21,153 bases of DNA, taken from a virus. Positions within the stretch are counted from its first letter, which is position 1, and each line of letters opens with the position of its first letter. A program made the translations under genes and the position numbers. The stretch covers positions 1 through 21,153 of IMG/VR virus record IMGVR_UViG_3300007541_000286; one strand, given 5' to 3'. Below are positions 6,781-13,999 of the stretch, piece by piece. The notes beneath the pieces were generated by a model. That model did no database searches. It was not told the DNA's origin and saw only the letters and a list, made by a program, of their open reading frames with translations.

Positions 6781-9759
6781 ATGTATTCAATATCAGTTAC
6801 TAGTAACTTTTCTGCCATACCCGAATTGGCTTCAGTGCCTCCTATTTCGGCATTGATAGTATCACAATATCCTATGCTGAGTGGCACCTACCCTGATCAC
6901 AGTGTTTGGGTTGCTCCGGTTTTCGCAGACGCTAATTTTTCAGCAACGGTATCTGCTTATACTCCTGAATACACTCAAGTTATGTGGTCAGAGTTCCCAA
7001 GTAATCCTAATTACCCTCTAGTTCCTTATTACATTAACGGGGCTGCTTGCAATCCTGCTGGTAACCTTAGAGGAACCCATTATGATCAAAGAGCTACTTC
7101 GAGGGGTTTTCCAATGGACTGGTATAACTCACATCAGCCTCCTTACGAAGTATCCGCAGACTATTGTTATATTATTGCTTCATCTTCTGATCTGTGGGTT
7201 TCAGGAAATCATCCATGGAACGCTGGTTATTGGACAAATACCCAGAGTAATGTAAGGTCTGCTATTGCCGCTAAGTTCCCTATAGTGTTTCTTAGTGCAG
7301 TACCTTCGGTTCCCACCTTTAGGCCGGGGCCTTTAGGGAAGGTGGAGGATAGAAGGTATTTCCCGTTATCAGACTTCGACGCTACCAGAATACCTCAAAT
7401 ATTTGGGGATGAAGATACAGGAACTTTTTCAGGGTATTATTATAGTAATGTTCCTAATCCAAGCATACCTAGCCCTGCTGTTAGTCCTAGTTGGATAGAT
7501 TTATATTTAGCTACATTATACTATGTTGGTGATGATTTATCGAGGTGGGGAACAGAGGCTCAATGCCCAGGGTACCACGGACCAGGGTATGGACAACAAT
7601 GGAGTGAGCTTCTTGGAACTATATTACTTAAGTCATTATTCAAGTATGATTACGAAGCAGAGGGGCATGACGCTGATTATAGAACTCTTACTTTAAGGAA
7701 TGTAACTCAATGGGGTATAGATTTATGGAGTGCTTTCCTTGATGAGAGACAATTTGAGCCTTTAGGCGGGCACATGCAAGGAAGAAAGTCAGCTATAATA
7801 GCAGCAGGAATCTTATTAGACGATCCTATTTTAAAAAATCCCGATGCCTACCTGGGGGATCACACCTTCACCGCTCCATACCGTCCAGGTCTTGGTAAAT
7901 TCCAAGAAAACCATGTTTTCTGGTCGGGTATTGATGAAGGATACAATGTTACTCCAAGTGCTTGGTTTAATGGATTTTATTGGGGACATGAATACCGTAT
8001 AGCTCGCAGTCATCCTTCAGCCACTAACGCATTTTTGAAAAATGATCCAAGTCTTTGGGACTACAATCAAGCCTTTGGTACTAAGTATTCTTTTGGAGAG
8101 AACTGTGAATCTCAATTTGGCATAGCGTTATTCATGCTAGCAATGGGGTATACTAAAAACTGGAGTCAGCCCATTATGGGAGCTACGACTCAAGGCACTT
8201 TTGGTATAACAAAGCCCTTTTGGGAAAAGATGTTTGGTACAGCGGCTGGGACTATATTAGACCCTAATTATTTAACTAACTTACCTGAGCATTTCGTAAG
8301 CTCCTTCCATACTAGTGCAGTTATTTTAGAATCTCACTCCTTATCAGGGACTCAAAGTTCTAAGAACTATACTGCTTACTATTTTAGAAAATATAGATTT
8401 TCTGATGAAATACATAATAACTTAAGTAATCACGGAAAAATAACATATCCACTTAAGTATATTGATATTCGAGATTTCTCAGGCCCATACTTAACTACAA
8501 ATGAAGAAATTATATGGGGAGAAAATAGACAGCTAGTATGGGAACTTTTCCAATGCCCTTCAGGAGCTACAGCTTTATTACACCGTGGAAAGATTCTAGA
8601 TACTCCAATTGATGTTGGCAACGGATATAAACTTTATATTGATCTTGAAAATACAGCGGCTACAAGCGTTCCGATATCAACGCCTAACAAGTATGGAGTA
8701 ACACTATACAAGGATACTTTAGGTGACGAACCTCCTGGAGGTTTATATGATAGATTTGGTTATCAAGCGGCCTTTTCTTTAGGTGATGGTACTTATATGA
8801 CTACTAATGCCGTTGAAATTGGACTTTATAATGATAACCCAGGACCAGAGGAAACAGGGGGTATAACTTTAACAGATTCGCAGCTAGCTGGTATTAGCAA
8901 TAACAAGATAGGTATTCCAACTGTTAAATCCTATGGATCCTCCTATGGGAAATATTCTGGGTCTAAGTTAAAAGACTACAAGTCCCCAAAGGATAATTAT
9001 TTAAATAACAAAGATTACAAGGATGTTGTAGAGTTCAAGGACTTTAACCGTACTGTTAAAGATTATGTCCTCACTAGGTTAGGATACCCTGTTGTAGATG
9101 TTGAGCTTGATGATTATCAAATAGAATTATGCATTGACGAAGCTATATCAAAACTTGAATACCATGCTCCTGATTGGATGACTCAGTATGCAGTATTTGA
9201 AACTTCCGGTGGTATAGGAGTTTATGATATTCCTAAACCCATAATAGATAACTTAAATGATGTTTGGTATCGAAGAGACTTCTTTAAGTTTGGAGCTTCT
9301 CCAGGTTCATTGGAGTACGACTTTGCTGTAATGTTCTTTACTAATAATGGATTGTTTAACAATTACAACGTTAGCCAGTATTTATTAATGCAGCAATACC
9401 TGAAACAAATAAAGAATGTTCTAGGTCAAATGTCTTCTTGGCAAGTTATCAACAATAAATATTTACATATCTGGCCGGTTCCTGAAAATAATACAGAGAG
9501 TGTTATTCTAGAGTTTAGAGCTTTTGATCCAGAAACTATACACCATGCTTACAAGAGTTGGGTACAAAGATTTGCATTAGCTTTATCTAAAGAAATTCTA
9601 GGAGGCATTCGTAGTAAGTACCAAACTCTTCCAGGTCCTGGTGGTGGAACTAGGCTTAATGGTTCAGAGCTTATTGCCCAGGCTAGAGAGGATAAGAAAC
9701 TACTTATAGAAGAGCTAACATCCTCAATAGAATCACCACCAATATTTGATATATTCTAA
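6781..9759 (+). CDS. Large putative carbohydrate-active module fused to gp13-like neck protein (copy 2)
   Basis: A 992-residue protein. Residues about 706-992 are a gp13 neck domain nearly identical in layout to that of the preceding gene (RLGYPVVDVELDD, FRAFDP, LPGPGGGTRLNG, PPIFDIF). The first 700 or so residues are unrelated to the SGNH domain of copy 1. They contain many Trp, Tyr and His residues. A helix-rich central part (about 235-480) has WIDLYLATLYYVGDDL and GRKSAIIAAGILLDDP, which resemble alpha/alpha-toroid polysaccharide lyases or glycoside hydrolases. A beta-rich stretch follows (about 540-690), as in such enzymes. That assignment is an impression from pattern, with no catalytic residue identified. 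TAA overlaps the next ATG by one base (TAATG). The gp13 part is confident; the N-terminal activity is not. Confidence 0.82.
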   Translation: MYSISVTSNFSAIPELASVPPISALIVSQYPMLSGTYPDHSVWVAPVFADANFSATVSAYTPEYTQVMWSEFPSNPNYPLVPYYINGAACNPAGNLRGTHYDQRATSRGFPMDWYNSHQPPYEVSADYCYIIASSSDLWVSGNHPWNAGYWTNTQSNVRSAIAAKFPIVFLSAVPSVPTFRPGPLGKVEDRRYFPLSDFDATRIPQIFGDEDTGTFSGYYYSNVPNPSIPSPAVSPSWIDLYLATLYYVGDDLSRWGTEAQCPGYHGPGYGQQWSELLGTILLKSLFKYDYEAEGHDADYRTLTLRNVTQWGIDLWSAFLDERQFEPLGGHMQGRKSAIIAAGILLDDPILKNPDAYLGDHTFTAPYRPGLGKFQENHVFWSGIDEGYNVTPSAWFNGFYWGHEYRIARSHPSATNAFLKNDPSLWDYNQAFGTKYSFGENCESQFGIALFMLAMGYTKNWSQPIMGATTQGTFGITKPFWEKMFGTAAGTILDPNYLTNLPEHFVSSFHTSAVILESHSLSGTQSSKNYTAYYFRKYRFSDEIHNNLSNHGKITYPLKYIDIRDFSGPYLTTNEEIIWGENRQLVWELFQCPSGATALLHRGKILDTPIDVGNGYKLYIDLENTAATSVPISTPNKYGVTLYKDTLGDEPPGGLYDRFGYQAAFSLGDGTYMTTNAVEIGLYNDNPGPEETGGITLTDSQLAGISNNKIGIPTVKSYGSSYGKYSGSKLKDYKSPKDNYLNNKDYKDVVEFKDFNRTVKDYVLTRLGYPVVDVELDDYQIELCIDEAISKLEYHAPDWMTQYAVFETSGGIGVYDIPKPIIDNLNDVWYRRDFFKFGASPGSLEYDFAVMFFTNNGLFNNYNVSQYLLMQQYLKQIKNVLGQMSSWQVINNKYLHIWPVPENNTESVILEFRAFDPETIHHAYKSWVQRFALALSKEILGGIRSKYQTLPGPGGGTRLNGSELIAQAREDKKLLIEELTSSIESPPIFDIF
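8896..9756 (+). repeat. Duplicated gp13 neck domain, copy 2
   Basis: Codes for residues 706-992, the partner of 5887-6747. Differences between copies lie mostly in the linker and in the last 30 residues. The block from DWMTQYA to NNKYLHIWPVPE is nearly unchanged, as expected if both copies occupy the same ring position. Many synonymous differences show the duplication is not brand new. Confidence 0.92.
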
Positions 9760-10301
9760 TGAGATTTAAAGTAAATACTCCTCCTACTAATTTCCCAGAA
9801 GCTAGGGATACTAGATTATCATTATTTAATAAAAAGAATGATAAGAATTTATTCAACATGATTGACTCAGAAAATATAAAACTATCTGGGTCGAGAGTTC
9901 AAGTGTTTGAGTATATTCCATCTGATGATATTGATGATGTTTATCAAGAGTCTAGACAAAAGGCTATTGCTTCTGAACCTGTTACACTTTGGGCTCACTA
10001 CGATCCACGTCCTATAGAGGAAAATCTTTCTCAGTTTGGCGTAGAAATGCAGATAGATCAAGTATTTGTTTTTAATAAGTCTTATACTGAAAACATTTTA
10101 GGGAGGCCAATAGCAATTGGGGATGTTATTAGACCTGAGTTTCAGGAAATTAAATTTGAGGTTTACGAAGTTCAAGAAGATAGCTTTGAAGCTTATGGTG
10201 TTTATCACTTGTTAGTTCATGCTAAACTTCTCAGAGATACTCAAGATATTCATAATGAAGATTACTTCGATAGGACTGATGATGTTGGAGGTAAAATATG
10301 A
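9759..10301 (+). CDS. gp14: Neck protein (gp14-like)
   Basis: A 180-residue protein directly after the gp13-type gene, starting at the TAATG overlap, and overlapping the gp15-type gene by 4 nt (ATGA). T4 gp14 is a head-completion protein that with gp13 forms the neck between portal and tail. Segments in keeping with that family are VTLWAHYDPRP (about 75-85), the GVEMQIDQVFVFNK strand (about 94-107), and PIAIGDVIRPEFQEIKFEV with the following strand pairs (about 117-150). It is shorter than T4 gp14 (about 256). The tight gp13-gp14-gp15 order and the translational coupling are the strongest evidence; the sequence match alone is moderate. Confidence 0.75.
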   Translation: MRFKVNTPPTNFPEARDTRLSLFNKKNDKNLFNMIDSENIKLSGSRVQVFEYIPSDDIDDVYQESRQKAIASEPVTLWAHYDPRPIEENLSQFGVEMQIDQVFVFNKSYTENILGRPIAIGDVIRPEFQEIKFEVYEVQEDSFEAYGVYHLLVHAKLLRDTQDIHNEDYFDRTDDVGGKI

Positions 10302-10975
10302 AACCTAACTTTAATGCAAGAAATCAAATTATGGATATGACTGAGAATAAGATTATTCCTGTAATTAATAACGTTTACAAGGAAAGCTTAAGGCAGATGT
10401 TACACATATTTAGTAACATTTATTATATTGACGGTAATGGTAATAGAGTTAAGGTTAAATGCTCTCATGGAAACCCTGAGAGGGTTGCTGGGAGGCTAAA
10501 AGCGGATAATACATTAATTCTGCCCATGATTACAATTGTTGAGAAACAAACTGTAAATTCTGAAGAAAGAAGAAGATACCGTCCAATTATAATTAACGAG
10601 TCTTATTGGGATCCTAATAAAAAAAGAGCAATTAGAATTGTAAGTCTAGCACCAAGACCAATAAACATAATTTACGAAATAAATGTATGGTGTAAGTATA
10701 AGGCAGATCTAGACATGATTAGATCTGGTGTCTTCTCTCTGTTCAATCCTGATTTAGATATCAGGACCAAATATTCAGATTTCAATAAGGGCTTTTTAGT
10801 ATCCGAAAGAGATATGGGTAACGTTATGGTCGGGGATACTAATGATAGGGTTTTGCAAAAGTCTATGGAGATATCTTTAGAAACTTATATTCCAAATCCA
10901 AAATTCCAGTTCACTAGTACAGGAGAGATAATGGAAGTCGATGTTAATTTTGAGTATAATATTGATGAATCGTAA
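10298..10975 (+). CDS. gp15: Tail terminator / proximal sheath stabiliser (gp15-like)
   Basis: A 225-residue protein of the T4 gp15 family, which caps the head-proximal end of the tail and joins it to the neck. Recognisable features are the basic strand RAIRIVSLAPRPINIIYEI (about 109-127), NVWCKYKADLDMI, the FNPD segment, and the near-diagnostic ETYIPNPKFQFTSTG (about 196-210). T4 gp15 is about 272 residues. It overlaps gp14 by 4 nt and is followed by 72 nt containing a promoter candidate, so it ends the neck operon. A role as terminator is well supported by both motif and order. Confidence 0.88.
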   Translation: MKPNFNARNQIMDMTENKIIPVINNVYKESLRQMLHIFSNIYYIDGNGNRVKVKCSHGNPERVAGRLKADNTLILPMITIVEKQTVNSEERRRYRPIIINESYWDPNKKRAIRIVSLAPRPINIIYEINVWCKYKADLDMIRSGVFSLFNPDLDIRTKYSDFNKGFLVSERDMGNVMVGDTNDRVLQKSMEISLETYIPNPKFQFTSTGEIMEVDVNFEYNIDES

Positions 10976-11022
10976 TAGCATTGTGCATAAACAAATTTAA
11001 TAGAAATGCTCTCCTAGTGGAA

Positions 11023-11038
11023 GTAAATATAGTAGGAG
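11023..11038 (+). promoter_or_regulatory. Candidate late promoter for the tail sheath and tube genes
   Basis: GTAAATA (11023-11029), two bases, GTAGG (11032-11036), and an AGGAG ribosome binding site (11034-11038), 9 nt before the ATG at 11048. CTCCTA at 11011-11016 is complementary to TAGGAG at 11033-11038. A read-through transcript from the neck genes could therefore hide this ribosome binding site in a hairpin, while an mRNA started at the promoter would lack the pairing arm. Confidence 0.5.
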
Positions 11039-11047
11039 CTTATAATT

Positions 11048-11314
11048 ATGAAAATAGTTAAAAATACAAGTATGCAAGGATTTTCTGTTCCTTTTACAAC
11101 CCCAAATGGAGTTATTTATCGGTTTATAAGCCCTAAGCAAACTATCAACATCCCTGATTCTTGGGGTGGTAAGGTTTTAGATAATTTAGTAAAGCGTAGA
11201 ATGTTCAAAGTTAGACTAGTTAAGGATTCTAGCGAAGAGCCTAAACCTGTTATCAAGAAACATATAGGAGTTACTAAAACCGACAGACAAGAGAACACAA
11301 AAAAGAGTAATTAA
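11048..11314 (+). CDS. Small hypothetical protein upstream of tail sheath
   Basis: An 88-residue protein that I cannot name. It has a beta-rich first half (MQGFSVPFTTPNGVIYRFISP), a helix with GGKVLDNLVKRRMFKVRLV (about 41-59), and a Lys-rich disordered tail. It is expressed from a good AGGAG site and ends 2 nt before the sheath ATG, so it is the leading gene of the sheath-tube operon. Small proteins before the sheath gene are common in myoviruses, and a role in tail or neck completion is possible. Nothing in the sequence proves it. Confidence 0.7.
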   Translation: MKIVKNTSMQGFSVPFTTPNGVIYRFISPKQTINIPDSWGGKVLDNLVKRRMFKVRLVKDSSEEPKPVIKKHIGVTKTDRQENTKKSN

Positions 11315-11316
11315 TC

Positions 11317-13329
11317 ATGGCATTACCTACTAGTCCTTCCGTTGTAGTACTTGAGAATGATGTTTCAATCTACACCCCAAATGTCAATTCAAGTGTCGTA
11401 GGAATTGTTGGCTTCGCTAACAAAGGTCCAACAAACAAAGCTACTTTAATTACCAGTCAAGAAAATCTAATTAGAAAGTTTGGTAAGCCTAACAGCGTAA
11501 TCCCTGGACAGGGCTTAGAAGGTGCTCTAGAAATTCTAGAGGCTACAAACCAAATATACTTTGTTAGAGCAGCAGACGTTGGTGCGACTAATGCATCAGC
11601 TAGTATACCTTTAGGAGTTTCTCCTGCATTTCAAGTTTCTTCTAACTGGGATCCTAGTCTAGCATCTTCTGTATTCTACGAAATTTATGATAACTCCCAG
11701 AATTTCTATGTAAGTGGTATTACTGAGATTCCAGCAAGCTCTACTACCTTTAATACAAAAAAGAAAGTTCTTTTTAACACTTTCAATCCAGAAATAACTG
11801 ATGATCAGCCTGTTGTGGCTTATGAAGATTCAACCGGGAATCTTTACCTAGCTTCTAAGTTTGCAGGATCTTCTACTACATTACAATTATCTGCCGCAGA
11901 TGTCAGATTTGTTCCTGTATTAGGAAATGGTTCTTTAAGTAGTATTGGGGCTCCGAACCACGATCAAGCCAAGAATGTTACTCATACCGGATATCAGCTA
12001 TCAAGCGTAGACTTAAGGGCCATAGCCAGATACCCAGGAACTGGGTACGACTTGAGTGCCCTTAGAGATGGCTCAACCCAAGGAATATCTGTTGAGATTG
12101 ACAACCTATCAGTTAAGGATAGGTTAGTTGTAAATGCTGACGGAGCCCAGGCAGAGTCATTTAAAGGTGAGCTTGCAGCAGTCTCAGCAGACTCCTTTGA
12201 GTATATGCTGCAAAATGATGATTTAAATGCTAAATCAGACTACATTTATGTAAATGCTTTAAAGTCTGATGGAACAGATTATGAAGGTTTCCCTGATACT
12301 TGGGGAGATGTTTTAGGAACAGCAGTGGATGTTAACGGGTATGTTGGAGTACAACCAAGATTCGTTAAGCCTATCGAAGGAACTTTCTCTTTTGCAGGTG
12401 GAGACAGTGGTTATACCGCTCAGCCTGACGCAGAAGATCCAGATGCTGCTGGTAAGACAGCCATCATAGGGTCTGCGGCATCCAAGACAGGAATCTACGC
12501 TCTTGATGATGATTCTTTGAACATATCACTAGCTCTTATCCCTGGTATAACAGATGATGATATTCAAAATGCACTAGTAACTTTAGCTGAAAGTTCAAAG
12601 AACTTTTTAGCTCTTGTTTCACCTCCTTACGCAGTTGGAGAGGTTCAAGATGCTTTCGATTGGATTAACGGTAAGGGCACTAGAACAGCAGCACTAAACT
12701 CTTCATATGCTGCCGCTTATTGGCCATGGGTTCAAGTCTTCAACTACTATGCAGGCGCTGAAGAGTGGTATGATCCTGCAATCTTTGCAGCTAGACAATG
12801 CGTGTATACTGACGGTGTTTCTGATCCTTGGTTTGCCCCAGCAGGCTTTAACAGAGGTAGACTAACAAAGCCTTCAGACACTGAGATGGTTCTTAACCAA
12901 GGGGATCGTGATGCGCTATACTCAAATGCAATCAACCCTGTTACTAAGGACCCAACAGCAGGAATTGTCATATTCGGACAAAAGACTACTCAGAGAAAGC
13001 CAAGTGCTTTGGATCGTGTTAATGTCCGTAGATTGATGATATACATTAGGAAGACACTACTTCAATTAGGTAAGCCCTACCAGTTTGAGCCAAATGATCA
13101 GTTCACTTGGGAACTAATTGAGGAAAACATAAAACCTTTCATTTCAGATCTACTGGCTAGAAGAGCCATTGTTGCCGGTGCTGTGAAGTGCGATGCAACA
13201 ACTAATACTCCTCTTAGAGTGGATAGAAATGAACTTTGGTGTTCAGTTACAATTAAGCCTACAAAAGCAGCAGAAACTGTTGTATTTGAAGTAAATCTAA
13301 CAAGTCAGTCAGCTACAATTAACGGGTAA
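11317..13329 (+). CDS. gp18: Contractile tail sheath protein (gp18)
   Basis: A 670-residue tail sheath protein, about the length of T4 gp18 (659). The N-terminus PSVVVLENDVSIYTPNVN with VVGIVGFANKGPTNKATLI and the following ENLIRKFGKP is the standard sheath opening. The C-terminal domain shows GIVIFGQKTTQ, then ALDRVNVRRLMIYIRKTL and the final WCSVTIKPTKAAETVVFEV strand that interlocks neighbouring subunits. The middle part is the variable surface domain. It forms the contractile cylinder around the gp19 tube. The gene follows the 88-residue protein by 2 nt and precedes the tube gene by 5 nt, with weak ribosome binding sites, suggesting coupled translation. No insertion or truncation is seen. 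Confidence 0.97.
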   Translation: MALPTSPSVVVLENDVSIYTPNVNSSVVGIVGFANKGPTNKATLITSQENLIRKFGKPNSVIPGQGLEGALEILEATNQIYFVRAADVGATNASASIPLGVSPAFQVSSNWDPSLASSVFYEIYDNSQNFYVSGITEIPASSTTFNTKKKVLFNTFNPEITDDQPVVAYEDSTGNLYLASKFAGSSTTLQLSAADVRFVPVLGNGSLSSIGAPNHDQAKNVTHTGYQLSSVDLRAIARYPGTGYDLSALRDGSTQGISVEIDNLSVKDRLVVNADGAQAESFKGELAAVSADSFEYMLQNDDLNAKSDYIYVNALKSDGTDYEGFPDTWGDVLGTAVDVNGYVGVQPRFVKPIEGTFSFAGGDSGYTAQPDAEDPDAAGKTAIIGSAASKTGIYALDDDSLNISLALIPGITDDDIQNALVTLAESSKNFLALVSPPYAVGEVQDAFDWINGKGTRTAALNSSYAAAYWPWVQVFNYYAGAEEWYDPAIFAARQCVYTDGVSDPWFAPAGFNRGRLTKPSDTEMVLNQGDRDALYSNAINPVTKDPTAGIVIFGQKTTQRKPSALDRVNVRRLMIYIRKTLLQLGKPYQFEPNDQFTWELIEENIKPFISDLLARRAIVAGAVKCDATTNTPLRVDRNELWCSVTIKPTKAAETVVFEVNLTSQSATING

Positions 13330-13334
13330 TTATT

Positions 13335-13925
13335 ATGGTAGATAGCGTTTATAAGACAGAGTTAAGAGCTAACTTCACTCCTGGCCAGAGCCTTCCTAGA
13401 GTATCAACTAAATTAGACTCAGTAAGAGCATATCAGTTTGAGGTTAGATTCTATGGTCTCCCTACGGAAGTGGGAGGTAACACACTAGATTTAGTAGCAG
13501 CAGCAAAGCAGGTTAGTCCTATCGGAGGCACAGTAGAAGATATTGTGGTTGATAGAGTTAACGATAAACTATACTATCCAGGAAAGTTTACACCAGAAGC
13601 TTTGACGATTACTTTTGATAATCAACTATTAAGTCGTACTTCACCTACATTATGGAATTGGTTTAAAACAATATATGATCCTGTAACGGGTGATCTAGCT
13701 AAACTATCTGCTCCAGGAGGGTCATCAAACAGAACCTTTAAAGCAAACAAAATGACTATCATAGAGTTAGATAATACTAATGATCCTCATGCCTTCATAG
13801 AACTTTATGGTGTTTATCCAAATTCTGTTAGATTCTCTGAAAAGAATTACTCCACAAATGAGTTCTCAACCATTGAGGTAGGATTCCGTTACGATTTCGT
13901 AGACTACGATAAGTACCAGCTATAG
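13335..13925 (+). CDS. gp19: Tail tube protein (gp19)
   Basis: A 196-residue protein directly after the sheath gene. T4 gp19 is 163 residues. The pattern AYQFEVRFYGLP (about 32-43), KLYYPGKFTPEALTITFDN (about 75-93), LWNWFKTIYDP and the FIELYGVYP segment (about 154-162) with the closing VGFRYDFVDY fits the T4-type tube fold, whose hexameric rings stack inside the sheath and conduct DNA. The extra length is at the N-terminus and in one loop. A strong terminator begins 22 nt after the stop, so this ends the structural operon. In T4 the portal gene 20 follows 19; here it does not. Confidence 0.92.
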   Translation: MVDSVYKTELRANFTPGQSLPRVSTKLDSVRAYQFEVRFYGLPTEVGGNTLDLVAAAKQVSPIGGTVEDIVVDRVNDKLYYPGKFTPEALTITFDNQLLSRTSPTLWNWFKTIYDPVTGDLAKLSAPGGSSNRTFKANKMTIIELDNTNDPHAFIELYGVYPNSVRFSEKNYSTNEFSTIEVGFRYDFVDYDKYQL

Positions 13926-13946
13926 TGGATAACATATAAATTAATA

Positions 13947-13981
13947 AGCCTTCTCTCTAAATATAGAGAGAAGGCTTTTTT
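13947..13981 (+). terminator. Rho-independent terminator after the tail tube gene
   Basis: A perfect 13-bp stem, AGCCTTCTCTCTA (13947-13959) with TAGAGAGAAGGCT (13964-13976), has an AATA loop and is followed by T residues to 13981. It closes the sheath-tube transcript. The loop and adjoining bases spell CTAAATA, which matches the late-promoter core but here is explained by the hairpin. Confidence 0.95.
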
Positions 13982-13988
13982 AATATAC

Positions 13989-13994
13989 TATGAT
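13989..13994 (+). promoter_or_regulatory. Candidate TATGAT -10 element giving a leaderless mRNA
   Basis: ACTATGAT (13987-13994) contains TATGAT, close to the bacterial -10 box. Only five bases (AAGTT) separate it from the ATG at 14000, so transcription would begin at or next to the start codon. No convincing Shine-Dalgarno sequence precedes this ATG, and no clear -35 box is visible. It sits just after the tube terminator, where a promoter is needed. The same box occurs at 17007 and 17995. Confidence 0.5.
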
Positions 13995-13999
13995 AAGTT

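Noticed and set aside
13957-13963. CTAAATA as a late promoter for the 831-residue gene
   Set aside because: It falls in the upper stem and loop of the tube terminator and is 36 nt from the start codon, unlike the other TAAATA sites; the TATGAT box is better placed.
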